From the NCBI GenBank assembly GCA_963665215.2, contig CAXXWW010000008.1, positions 1 through 64,000 on the forward strand: 64,000 nucleotides of DNA, in the 5' to 3' direction. Of the stretch, positions 25,656 through 32,994 are shown piece after piece. Position numbers and translations under genes: made by a program. The DNA comes from G963665215 sp963665215. GTDB taxonomy: Bacteria; Chloroflexota; Dehalococcoidia; Lucifugimonadales; CAUZJF01. Positions within the stretch are counted from its first letter, which is position 1. Each line of letters starts with the position of its first letter. The notes beneath the pieces are model-generated. The model was given only the letters and a program-made list of their open reading frames with translations, was not told where the DNA came from and did not search any database.

Positions 25656-26543
25656 CTATAGCTTGGCCGCGCCCATCACCTCCTGGACGGTATTGCCGAT
25701 ATCGGCTGGGGAGGGAACAATGGCGGCGCCCGCGCTGGCAAGCGCCTTGATCTTCTCGTCTGCGCGCGCGGCCCTCCCTGTGATGATCGCCCCCGCGTGC
25801 CCCATTCGCCGGCCCGCCGGCGCGCTCCGCCCAACGATTAGGGCTACCACCGGCTTGCTGACATCCCCCTTGATGTACTCAGCGGCCTCCTGTTCCCTTG
25901 TCCCACCAATCTCGCCGATCATCACCACGCAGTCGGTATCTGAGTCGTCGTTGAACATCCTGAGAATATCGATAAATGACGTGCCGCTCACCGGGTCGCC
26001 ACCGATACCCACGCATGTGGACTGGCCAATTCCAAGGCCCGTCAGCTGCCCGACAGCCTCGTAGGTCAACGTACCGCTCCTGGATACCACGCCGATCCTG
26101 CCGGGCAGGTGGATGGCGCCGGGCATGATGCCGACCTTGCAACGGGCGCCGGGCGAGATAACCCCCGGGCAGTTGGGGCCCACAAAGGTAACGCCCTTGT
26201 CCTTGACGTTATTCACGACCCGGACGGTATCCATTACCGGGATACCCTCGGTGATGGAAACGATGGTCGAGATGCCAGCGTCCACCGCCTCGAAAATGGC
26301 GTCGGCCGCGAAGGCGGGCGGAACAAAGACCAGCGAGGCGTTGGCCCCCGTCTCGGACACCGCCTGGTCCACTCTGTTGTACACAGATACCCCGTCCTCG
26401 AACGCCATCCCGCCCCGACCGGGAGTCACCCCGGCGACCAATCTGGTGCCGTACTCCATGCAGCGCCTCGCGTGGAAGCTGCCCTCTCTCCCGGTGATGC
26501 CCTGGACCAGGAGCCGAGTATTTTCATTCACCAGTATGCTCAT
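25656..26543 (-). CDS. sucD: Succinyl-CoA ligase, alpha subunit
   Basis: A 295-residue alpha subunit of succinyl-CoA synthetase, which couples succinyl-CoA cleavage to ATP or GTP formation in the TCA cycle. CoA-binding N-terminal region: LLVQGITGREGSFHARRCMEYGT. Then GPNCPGVISPG, GIGGDPVSGTSF, and the phosphohistidine segment RRMGHAGAIITGR. Complete. It follows sucC after 50 bp in the same direction, so the two form an operon transcribed sucC then sucD. Confidence 0.97.
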   Translation of the reverse strand: MSILVNENTRLLVQGITGREGSFHARRCMEYGTRLVAGVTPGRGGMAFEDGVSVYNRVDQAVSETGANASLVFVPPAFAADAIFEAVDAGISTIVSITEGIPVMDTVRVVNNVKDKGVTFVGPNCPGVISPGARCKVGIMPGAIHLPGRIGVVSRSGTLTYEAVGQLTGLGIGQSTCVGIGGDPVSGTSFIDILRMFNDDSDTDCVVMIGEIGGTREQEAAEYIKGDVSKPVVALIVGRSAPAGRRMGHAGAIITGRAARADEKIKALASAGAAIVPSPADIGNTVQEVMGAAKL

Positions 26544-26593
26544 TCGACCGTACCTATGTTAACACCGTCCACATGGCTCGGGATGGCGGCAGC

Positions 26594-27751
26594 TCAGCCC
26601 ATGGCCCTGATAGCGCGCGCCGCCTCTCCAAGGTCGTCGACCAGCGTCACGTCAAGGCTTGATCCGGCCAGGACCTCTCGCCCTTGCTGTGCGTTGGTTC
26701 CGAGCATCCGGACTACCATAGGACGGACCGCGTCCGGCATGGCCTCGGCGGTCATCAGGATACCGCGCGCCACGACATCGCAGCGCAGGATGCCTCCGAA
26801 TATGTTCACCAGCACCCGGCTGACGCTGGAGTCGGAGAGGATGATCCTCAATGCCTGAGCGACCTTGTCCTCGTCGGCCCCGCCGCCGACGTCCAGGAAG
26901 TTGGCGGGCGAGGCCCCGGCCGCCCCGATGACGTCCATCGTCGCCATCGCGAGGCCGGCGCCGTTGACAATGCAACCGACGTCGCCGTCCAGCTTGACGT
27001 AGCTGATTTCGTGCTCGCGTGCCTGCGCCTCAAGGTGGTCTTCCTGCGCCGGATCGCGCAGACGCTGGATCTCGGGGCGCTTGAACAGCGCATCGTCGTC
27101 GAAGCTCATCTTGGCGTCGGCGGCGAGGGCTCGGCCGTCCCTTGTTATGACCAGCGGGTTGATCTCCGCCAGCGAGCAGTCGTGGTCCTCGAATACCCTG
27201 TACAGGTCCCCCACGAGCGCCGCGATGGGGCTCACCAACTCGCGCTGGACGTTGAGGCCGTAGGCCAGTCTCCGGGCCTGATAGGGCAGCAGCCCCAGGG
27301 TTGGATCGACCGCCACCCGCAGGAGCTTCTCGGGCGTCCGCTCCGCCACCTCCTCGATCTCCATTCCTCCCGACTCGCTGGCCATCACCACCACCCCGCC
27401 GGCCGCGCCGTCGATGACCATGCCCAGGTACAGCTCCCGCTCCACCTGCAACGCCTCCTCCACTAGCACCGCGTTCACCGGCACGCCCTCCGGCCCCGTT
27501 TGAAACGTGACAAGCCTGGAGCCCAACATGGCCTCCGCCGCCGCCTCGGCCTCCGCCGGCGACGAGACCAGCCTGATGCCCCCCGCCTTTCCCCGGCCCC
27601 CGGCGTGGACCTGGGCCTTGACTACCGAGCTACTCCCCAGGCCCTCGGCAATCTGACGGGCCTCCTGCGGCGTCAAGGCGACCCTACCTTCGGGCACCGG
27701 CACGCCGCCTGCGGCTAGTATGCTCTTGGCCTGGTACTCGTGCACCCTCAA
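26594..27751 (-). CDS. sucC: Succinyl-CoA ligase, beta subunit
   Basis: A 385-residue ATP-grasp subunit that binds nucleotide and succinate. N-terminus RVHEYQAKSILAAGGVPVPEG, then VVKAQVHAGGRGKAGGI, CSLAEINPLVITRDG, and VNIFGGILRCDVVARGI near the C-terminus. The start is TTG at 27751, seven bases after AGGAG; GTG 27745 is an alternative giving MHEYQAKS. Stop is 50 bp before sucD. Confidence 0.97.
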   Translation of the reverse strand: MRVHEYQAKSILAAGGVPVPEGRVALTPQEARQIAEGLGSSSVVKAQVHAGGRGKAGGIRLVSSPAEAEAAAEAMLGSRLVTFQTGPEGVPVNAVLVEEALQVERELYLGMVIDGAAGGVVVMASESGGMEIEEVAERTPEKLLRVAVDPTLGLLPYQARRLAYGLNVQRELVSPIAALVGDLYRVFEDHDCSLAEINPLVITRDGRALAADAKMSFDDDALFKRPEIQRLRDPAQEDHLEAQAREHEISYVKLDGDVGCIVNGAGLAMATMDVIGAAGASPANFLDVGGGADEDKVAQALRIILSDSSVSRVLVNIFGGILRCDVVARGILMTAEAMPDAVRPMVVRMLGTNAQQGREVLAGSSLDVTLVDDLGEAARAIRAMG

Positions 27752-27897
27752 TTCCCGGCTCCTGTACGATATCCTATCGATGAGCTAGCCACAATCAAGT
27801 CTCGGTAAGGCCGTGGCGCCCAGGTACTCGCCGGAGCCCCAAGGCATACCCGTATAAGCCCCAGGATCCCATTGCACATCCTGTCCAGGTGAGCTGG

Positions 27898-27983
27898 CGG
27901 AGGGGGTGGGATTCGAACCCACGTTCCCGCGAAGGGAAACCTGTTTTCAAGACAGGCGCCTTAAGCCGCTCGGCCACCCCTCC
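27898..27983 (-). tRNA. tRNA-Ser(UGA)
   Basis: 86-nt class II tRNA. On the minus strand the acceptor arms GGAGGGG and CCCCTCC pair fully with discriminator G. The D-arm reads GTGGCCGAGCGGCTTAAGGC. The anticodon stem CCTGT/ACAGG encloses CTTGAAA (anticodon TGA). A long variable arm, CCC-TTCGC-GGG, and the T-loop GGGTTCGAATCCC are present. CCA is not encoded. Confidence 0.97.
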
Positions 27984-27998
27984 TGACCTCCTCGCCAT

Positions 27999-28318
27999 CC
28001 ATGTTGGAACGATCGCGGAATCTATTTTAACCCAACTGCCGGTCCGCCGTGCCGGAAGAGGGGACCTTCAGCGACCGATACGCCTCGGCGTCATGGTCCT
28101 GCAACGGCTTTGGTATTGTAGTCACTGCACCCCATATGAGCAACATCACCTGGGGTGGCATTTGGGCAGGATTGGGACAGCGATTTCGCGCCTCGTCTAG
28201 GTGGGTCCACATTCCGAAGTGAGTGTTGTGCCCTATCTAAAGTAGAGGAGTTCCCACTAACTAATGAAGGGGCCATGCGGTAGCCTGGGTCTTAGTGACC
28301 GCAACTTCTGGAGCGGAT
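27999..28318. other. Spacer between tRNA-Ser and the cyclase gene
   Basis: No gene, hairpin or strong promoter recognised. The plus-strand leader of the cyclase gene is within the last part. Confidence 0.35.
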
Positions 28319-29128
28319 ATGGTTGCTATTGCAGAACTGGGGCGAAGTAGACAGCTTCGTTCACTCGGAAAAGTAGCCGCTTTTCTAGGCGTTAAAGAGG
28401 CCGAGGTTGATCGGCTCCTCGAGGAAGGCAGGCTCGAAGGGGCTATCCTGGCCACTCTGCGGCGCCGGGGGGTTGCGGTCACGCCAAATCTGAAGAATTC
28501 CGTGCAAAAGCTGGTGCGGACGATATCCCCGGACCGTGCGGCCCTTGGCTCTCAGTTGAACACCGGGGCATCACTCAACTCCGACACCACCGCCACCATC
28601 ATGTTCACCGACATTGTGGGGTCGAGCGCCATGATGGAGCGGCTAGGCGATAGAGGGGGCAGGCTGGTCTTGAGCGCCCACGAGGAGATCATCCGCAGCA
28701 ACACCGCGGCCCACAACGGCACCGAGGTCAAATCATTGGGCGACGGCTTCATGCTCATATTTCCCAGTGTTCGCAGGGGGGTGCAGTGCGCCATAGCGGT
28801 GCAGAAGGCGCTGATCGAGCACAACAGGAATCAAACCGAAGCTCGAATCTTGGTGCGCATCGGTCTCTCCGTCGGCGAGCCGATACGTGAAGATGAGGAC
28901 ATGTACGGGACATCCGTGATAAGGGCGTCGCGCATCGCCTCAATGGCCAAGGGCGGCCAGGTCCTCGTATGCCACATCGCCTATACTCTGGCTTCCACCA
29001 GCGGCGACTTTGAGTTTCGTCCGGTGGGTGTGACGCAGCTGAAGGGGATCGAGGGCAAGCACCCCCTGTTTGAGGTGGTCTGGGAGCGAGATTCGGGCAC
29101 GGAGTATGAGTCAGGACCTGTACGCTAG
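28319..29128 (+). CDS. Class III nucleotidyl cyclase with N-terminal HTH-like segment
   Basis: 269 residues. Residues 1-60 look like a small helix-turn-helix (SLGKVAAFLGVKEAEVDRLLEEGRLEG). The class III cyclase domain follows: TIMFTDIVGSSAMMERLGD with the first metal Asp, VKSLGDGFMLIFPS with the purine-selecting Lys and second metal Asp, and the C-terminal EDEDMYGTSVIRASRIASMAKGG. In that segment the selecting Asp and catalytic Arg are present, but the transition-state Asn (usually V-N-x-A-x-R) is Ile. Adenylate rather than guanylate cyclase is suggested by Lys/Asp. ATG 28319 has GGAG five bases upstream; a GTG at 28295 is in frame. A cNMP-fold gene follows 36 bp later. Confidence 0.85.
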   Translation: MVAIAELGRSRQLRSLGKVAAFLGVKEAEVDRLLEEGRLEGAILATLRRRGVAVTPNLKNSVQKLVRTISPDRAALGSQLNTGASLNSDTTATIMFTDIVGSSAMMERLGDRGGRLVLSAHEEIIRSNTAAHNGTEVKSLGDGFMLIFPSVRRGVQCAIAVQKALIEHNRNQTEARILVRIGLSVGEPIREDEDMYGTSVIRASRIASMAKGGQVLVCHIAYTLASTSGDFEFRPVGVTQLKGIEGKHPLFEVVWERDSGTEYESGPVR

Positions 29129-29164
29129 GGTCGGTGAACTCGGCTCAGGAGGGCGGCTTATCGT

Positions 29165-29638
29165 ATGGGCACTGACACCGGGTGGGCGATCTCAAACCAC
29201 GCCAGGGACGCGCTGGAACGGTGCGATCTTTTTCAGGACCTCGGCACCGAGCAGCTGATGGAAATCGCGGCACTGGTTGAGGAGCACCTGCTGGAACCGG
29301 ACGAGTTGCTGCTTCGAGAGGGCGAAGCTGCGCGCTATCTCTTCGTGGTCGTCGAGGGCCGGGCCCTCGCCCAACTGGAGATGTACAGGAGCTGGCTGTC
29401 ATTGGGACTGGTGGGTCCTGCGGAGACCGCGGGCTGGTCGTCCCTGATCGGCGGTCTGGTGTATCCGGCCTCCGTCAAGGCGCTGACTCCCATGCGGGTG
29501 GCGCGCATAAATTCCAAGGGCCTGGCGCTCCTGATGAACCTCAATCCTGCACTCGGATACCCGATCAACAGACGACTGAGCTGGGTGTTTGGTCGCCAGT
29601 ACCAGGCGGCTCTGGAGGCGTTCCGCACTAATGGGTAG
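29165..29638 (+). CDS. Cyclic-nucleotide-binding-fold protein with altered phosphate cassette
   Basis: 157 residues, a stand-alone CAP/CRP N-terminal domain: LERCDLFQDLGTEQLMEIAALV, LLREGEAARYLFVVVEGRA, then AGWSSLIGGLVYPASVKALTPM. In cNMP binders the last segment is the phosphate-binding cassette, G-E-x-x-L...R-x-A-x-V; here Glu is Trp and the phosphate-gripping Arg is missing (YPAS). There is no DNA-binding domain. It is directly downstream of the cyclase gene and probably co-transcribed, so a signalling partnership is likely, but cAMP binding is doubtful. Confidence 0.75.
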   Translation: MGTDTGWAISNHARDALERCDLFQDLGTEQLMEIAALVEEHLLEPDELLLREGEAARYLFVVVEGRALAQLEMYRSWLSLGLVGPAETAGWSSLIGGLVYPASVKALTPMRVARINSKGLALLMNLNPALGYPINRRLSWVFGRQYQAALEAFRTNG

Positions 29639-29710
29639 ACGGTGCGGCGGGCCGCGGAGTGCGTGCAGGAGGGTTGGGAGCGCCAGACACCTGGACCTGG
29701 CCGGGGGTGC

Positions 29711-31042
29711 TTAGCGAATCATCCGCGTCAGGTCACTCAGGCCTTTGCCGGACGCCACCTGCCGCATTATCTTCTGCGCTTGCCGGAACTGGTTCAATAG
29801 CTGGTTGACGTCCTGGGGCGTGGCCCCACTGCCCCGAGCGATGCGACGCCTGCGGCTGCCACCGATGACCTCGGGACGGCGCCGCTCCTCGGGCGTCATG
29901 GAGTAGATAAGCGCCTCAATCTTCTTGACATGGCTGTCCCCCAGCTCTTCCGCCGGTAGTCGGGCGGCGAACGAAGACAGACCGGGCACCATCTCCATGA
30001 TCTGGCTGATGGGGCCCATGCTCTTCAGCTGCTGAAGCTGCCCGAGAAAGTCCTCCAGGTCGAAAGTTGCCCCGCGCATCTTCTTTTCAAGCTCGGCGGC
30101 CTTGTCCGTGTCGAAAGCGGCCTGGGCCTTCTCGACGAGGGTCAGCACATCACCCATGCCGAGGATCCGAGACGCCAGCCGGTCGGGGTGGAAGGGCTCC
30201 AGCGCGTCGACTCCCTCTCCGGTCCCCAAGAACTTTACGGGCACCCCGGTGACCGAGACGATGGAGAGGGCCGCCCCTCCCCTGGCGTCGCCGTCGATCT
30301 TGGCGAGGACTAGACCGGTCAGGCCGATTCGCTTGTGGAACTCCTCGGCCGCATTGACGGCGTCCTGCCCCGTCATGGCGTCCACGACAAGCAGCGTCTC
30401 GGCGGGAGACACGGCGCTCTTGACCTCCTCAAGCTCTGACATCAGATCATCGTCGATCTGGAATCGGCCGGCCGTGTCCACTATGGCCCAGTGCGCCTTC
30501 AAGTCCGCGGCACGCTTGACCCCATCCTGAGCGACCCTGACCGTGGATTTGGAGACGTCGCCCCCGTGCACCTCCACATCTACCTGCTTGCCCAGTGTCT
30601 CCAGCTGCTGGACGGCGGCCGGGCGTTGCAGGTCCGCCGCAATCAGGACCGGTAGCTGCCTCGACTGCTTGAGATGTCTGGCCAGCTTCGCCGCCGTGGT
30701 CGTCTTGCCCGACCCGTTCAGGCCGATCACGAGAATAACGGAGGGCGGCTGAGGATTGGACATAAGGTGCCGTATGCCGCCGCCCAGGATGGCCGTCATC
30801 TCTTCGTTTGTAATTTTGACCACCTGCTGGCCGGGGCTCAGGCTCTTGAGCACGTCTTCCTGGAGCGCTCGCTCCCGGATCCGTGCGACGAAGTCCCGCG
30901 CCACGCGGAAGTTGACGTCGGCCTCCAGCAGGGCCAGGCGGACCTCGCGAAGCGCCTCGTCAACGTCCTTTTCGGTGAGCCTGCCCTTGCTGCTTAGGCG
31001 CGAGAACACCGCGTTCAGCTTGCCCGAAAGTGCCTCAAACAT
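29711..31042 (-). CDS. ffh: Signal recognition particle protein Ffh (SRP54)
   Basis: A 443-residue SRP GTPase that targets ribosomes making membrane and secreted proteins. N domain (FEALSGKLNAVFSRLSSKG), G domain with GLNGSGKTTTAAKLARHL, DTAGRFQIDDDLM and KIDGDARGGAALS, and a C-terminal M domain with SRRRRIARGSG and the methionine-bearing NQFRQAQKIMRQ that binds SRP RNA. In the P-loop GLQGSGKTTT has become GLNGSGKTTT, a mild change. No SRP RNA or ftsY gene was seen in the window. Confidence 0.97.
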   Translation of the reverse strand: MFEALSGKLNAVFSRLSSKGRLTEKDVDEALREVRLALLEADVNFRVARDFVARIRERALQEDVLKSLSPGQQVVKITNEEMTAILGGGIRHLMSNPQPPSVILVIGLNGSGKTTTAAKLARHLKQSRQLPVLIAADLQRPAAVQQLETLGKQVDVEVHGGDVSKSTVRVAQDGVKRAADLKAHWAIVDTAGRFQIDDDLMSELEEVKSAVSPAETLLVVDAMTGQDAVNAAEEFHKRIGLTGLVLAKIDGDARGGAALSIVSVTGVPVKFLGTGEGVDALEPFHPDRLASRILGMGDVLTLVEKAQAAFDTDKAAELEKKMRGATFDLEDFLGQLQQLKSMGPISQIMEMVPGLSSFAARLPAEELGDSHVKKIEALIYSMTPEERRRPEVIGGSRRRRIARGSGATPQDVNQLLNQFRQAQKIMRQVASGKGLSDLTRMIR

Positions 31043-31263
31043 CCGTTGCTCCAGGAAGGGGATTCAGGATCAGGTATTACCTCGGGGGGCCCGCCGGAGG
31101 GCCCAAACGACGCTTCCCCGAAGGCTGACCGGCTTGCCAGTCCTCTTAATTCTAGGCCGGCCTAAACGGCGGGTCAAGGTCGAGCTCCCATGAATGGATA
31201 AGCCACTGGCCCCATGAGACACGCGCATACTGCGATAGCCGACGCTGAGTGCGGCGGGCCGCC

Positions 31264-32763
31264 CTACCGCCCCGCCAGGCTGTCCAGCAGGCCCAGACCC
31301 AGGGCCGCGGCGGTACCCATGAGCTCCGGCTTCACGAACTCCAGGTCGTCTCCCGGTGCGTTTATCCGTGACAGGTCATCGGCCAGGAAGAACATCGCTG
31401 GAATGCCCGCCTCCATGAAGGGAGTGTGATCGCTGCTGGCCCCCCCCAGCGGGAATCCCATTTTCACCGCCACGCCGCCGGACGTACCGTAGTCCAGGAC
31501 CTGGATGACCAGGTCAATGTTGCCAAGCACCTCGATGCCGTCGCCGGAGCCCGTCACGTCGAAGTTCAGCATGGCGATCACGGCGTCCCGGTCGTCGGCC
31601 GACAGTGAGTCCACGTAGGACCTGCTCCCGAAAAGCCCCACCTCCTCGGAGCCGAAGGTGACAAATCTCAGCGTGAAGGGATAGGAGACGTCCCTAACCT
31701 CCCGGGCCAGAGTCAGCAGTGTCGCAACGCCGGAGCCGTTGTCGTTGGCGCCGTTGGTGTTGGGCACAGTATCGTAGTGGGCTCCCAGAACGACAACCCC
31801 GTCTTCACCCGCGGCCCCAGGCAATTCGGCGACGACGTTCCTTGAATCGCGGGTCTCCACGACGACCGAGACCGTGGCCTCAACGTCGCCGTTTGCCATC
31901 AGACTCAACACGCTCTCACCGCTCTCTCTGGAGATGGATATGACGGGGATGTCGGCCTGCGTCATGAGGCGGCCCCCGAAAGGGCCGGGCTGGTTGTTAT
32001 ACACCACGGCGGCTATGGCGCCCGCTTCCGCCACCCGCTTGACCTTCTCCTCGAACGTTACCACTCCGCGCTCAATGATGGCGATGTTCCCTTCGAGGCC
32101 GGCATCGGGCAGGTCGCCCTCGAGGCCCTTGCCCGCATCCACCAGGAAGCCTCGTGCCTGACCTCTCCCCGACAATCTCATGGGAAATCCCTCGATCTCG
32201 CGCTCCTCAGGCGCGTTCAGCGCCAGCGCCGACGTCTCAGTTGAAAGCACCTCGATAGTGAATGGCCGAATCTCTGCCTGGTAGCCCAGAGCCTCGAACT
32301 CCCCCGCCAGGAACTGTGCCGCGACTCTTTCCTGGTCGGTTGCGCTGGCCCGCGGGCTGAATTGCTCCGTCAACGCGACGAGGAAGTCCCATGCCCTCCC
32401 TCCCAGCCTCGCGACCAGCGCGTCGCCTTTTGCTGTGCCGGGGCTGGAGCGGTCGTGGCGGTGGTTGAGGTTGCCCCAAGGAAATCGCCCGGCGTAGGGG
32501 TAGGCGTCCCCGCTGGCGTGGGAGAGGGCGTAGGCGTCTCCGTTGGAGAGGGGAGTGGGAGAGGGTGTAGGCGTCGCCGTCGCGGCGGGCGTGGGCGAAG
32601 GGCTCGCGATTGCCGTCGGAGATGGGCCCTGCTGTGGGCCGGTCACGGCCACCGGGGCGTCCGGTGTCGCCGTGGCGGCGGTGTCCGGCCCACAAGCGCC
32701 CAGGGTGACGACCAGCGCCAGCAGCCCCGTGCCGATGGCTAGCCTGAGTCTGGCTCTGCTCAA
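31264..32763 (-). CDS. Lipoprotein M28-family aminopeptidase with PA domain
   Basis: 499 residues. Signal peptide with lipobox LGAC (Cys24), then a Thr-Pro-rich linker, a PA domain (EEREIEGFPM to DIPVISISRESGE), and an M28 peptidase domain. Zinc ligands and catalytic acids: GAHYDTVPNTNGANDNGSG, FGSEEVGLFGS, LNFDVTGSGD and SSDHTPFMEAGIP. It probably trims peptides at the cell surface. Start TTG 32763 follows AAGGAG by six bases. In the linker (about 32440-32530) the TP-rich sequence continues in a neighbouring frame while the open frame reads non-TP sequence (GDAYALSHASGDAYPYAGRF), so two compensating indels are likely. Confidence 0.85.
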   Translation of the reverse strand: MSRARLRLAIGTGLLALVVTLGACGPDTAATATPDAPVAVTGPQQGPSPTAIASPSPTPAATATPTPSPTPLSNGDAYALSHASGDAYPYAGRFPWGNLNHRHDRSSPGTAKGDALVARLGGRAWDFLVALTEQFSPRASATDQERVAAQFLAGEFEALGYQAEIRPFTIEVLSTETSALALNAPEEREIEGFPMRLSGRGQARGFLVDAGKGLEGDLPDAGLEGNIAIIERGVVTFEEKVKRVAEAGAIAAVVYNNQPGPFGGRLMTQADIPVISISRESGESVLSLMANGDVEATVSVVVETRDSRNVVAELPGAAGEDGVVVLGAHYDTVPNTNGANDNGSGVATLLTLAREVRDVSYPFTLRFVTFGSEEVGLFGSRSYVDSLSADDRDAVIAMLNFDVTGSGDGIEVLGNIDLVIQVLDYGTSGGVAVKMGFPLGGASSDHTPFMEAGIPAMFFLADDLSRINAPGDDLEFVKPELMGTAAALGLGLLDSLAGR

Positions 32764-32939
32764 TAGAGGCTCCTTATTTGATACAACGGCGCTCGGCCGG
32801 CTGAGTTATGCGCGGAGCCCGCCTACGGCATCGTGTTGGAGCCGGCCGGTCTGACGTCCATCCATGTGGTTAGATGGAAGTGTGCCAGGTGGGGTGCACG
32901 GCGTACAGGGAGCCGGAGGGACCTGACGCATAGCAACAG

Positions 32940-32971
32940 GACGGCGCCGGGGATGTGGTCCCAGCGCCGTC
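32940..32971. terminator. Hairpin after gyrA
   Basis: Arms GACGGCGC (32940-32947) and GCGCCGTC (32964-32971), with an inner GGG/CCC pair, lie about 25 bp past the gyrA stop. There is no U-tract on the minus strand, so intrinsic termination is possible but weak. Confidence 0.4.
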
Positions 32972-32994
32972 ATTACCCGCACCTCGCCAGACGT

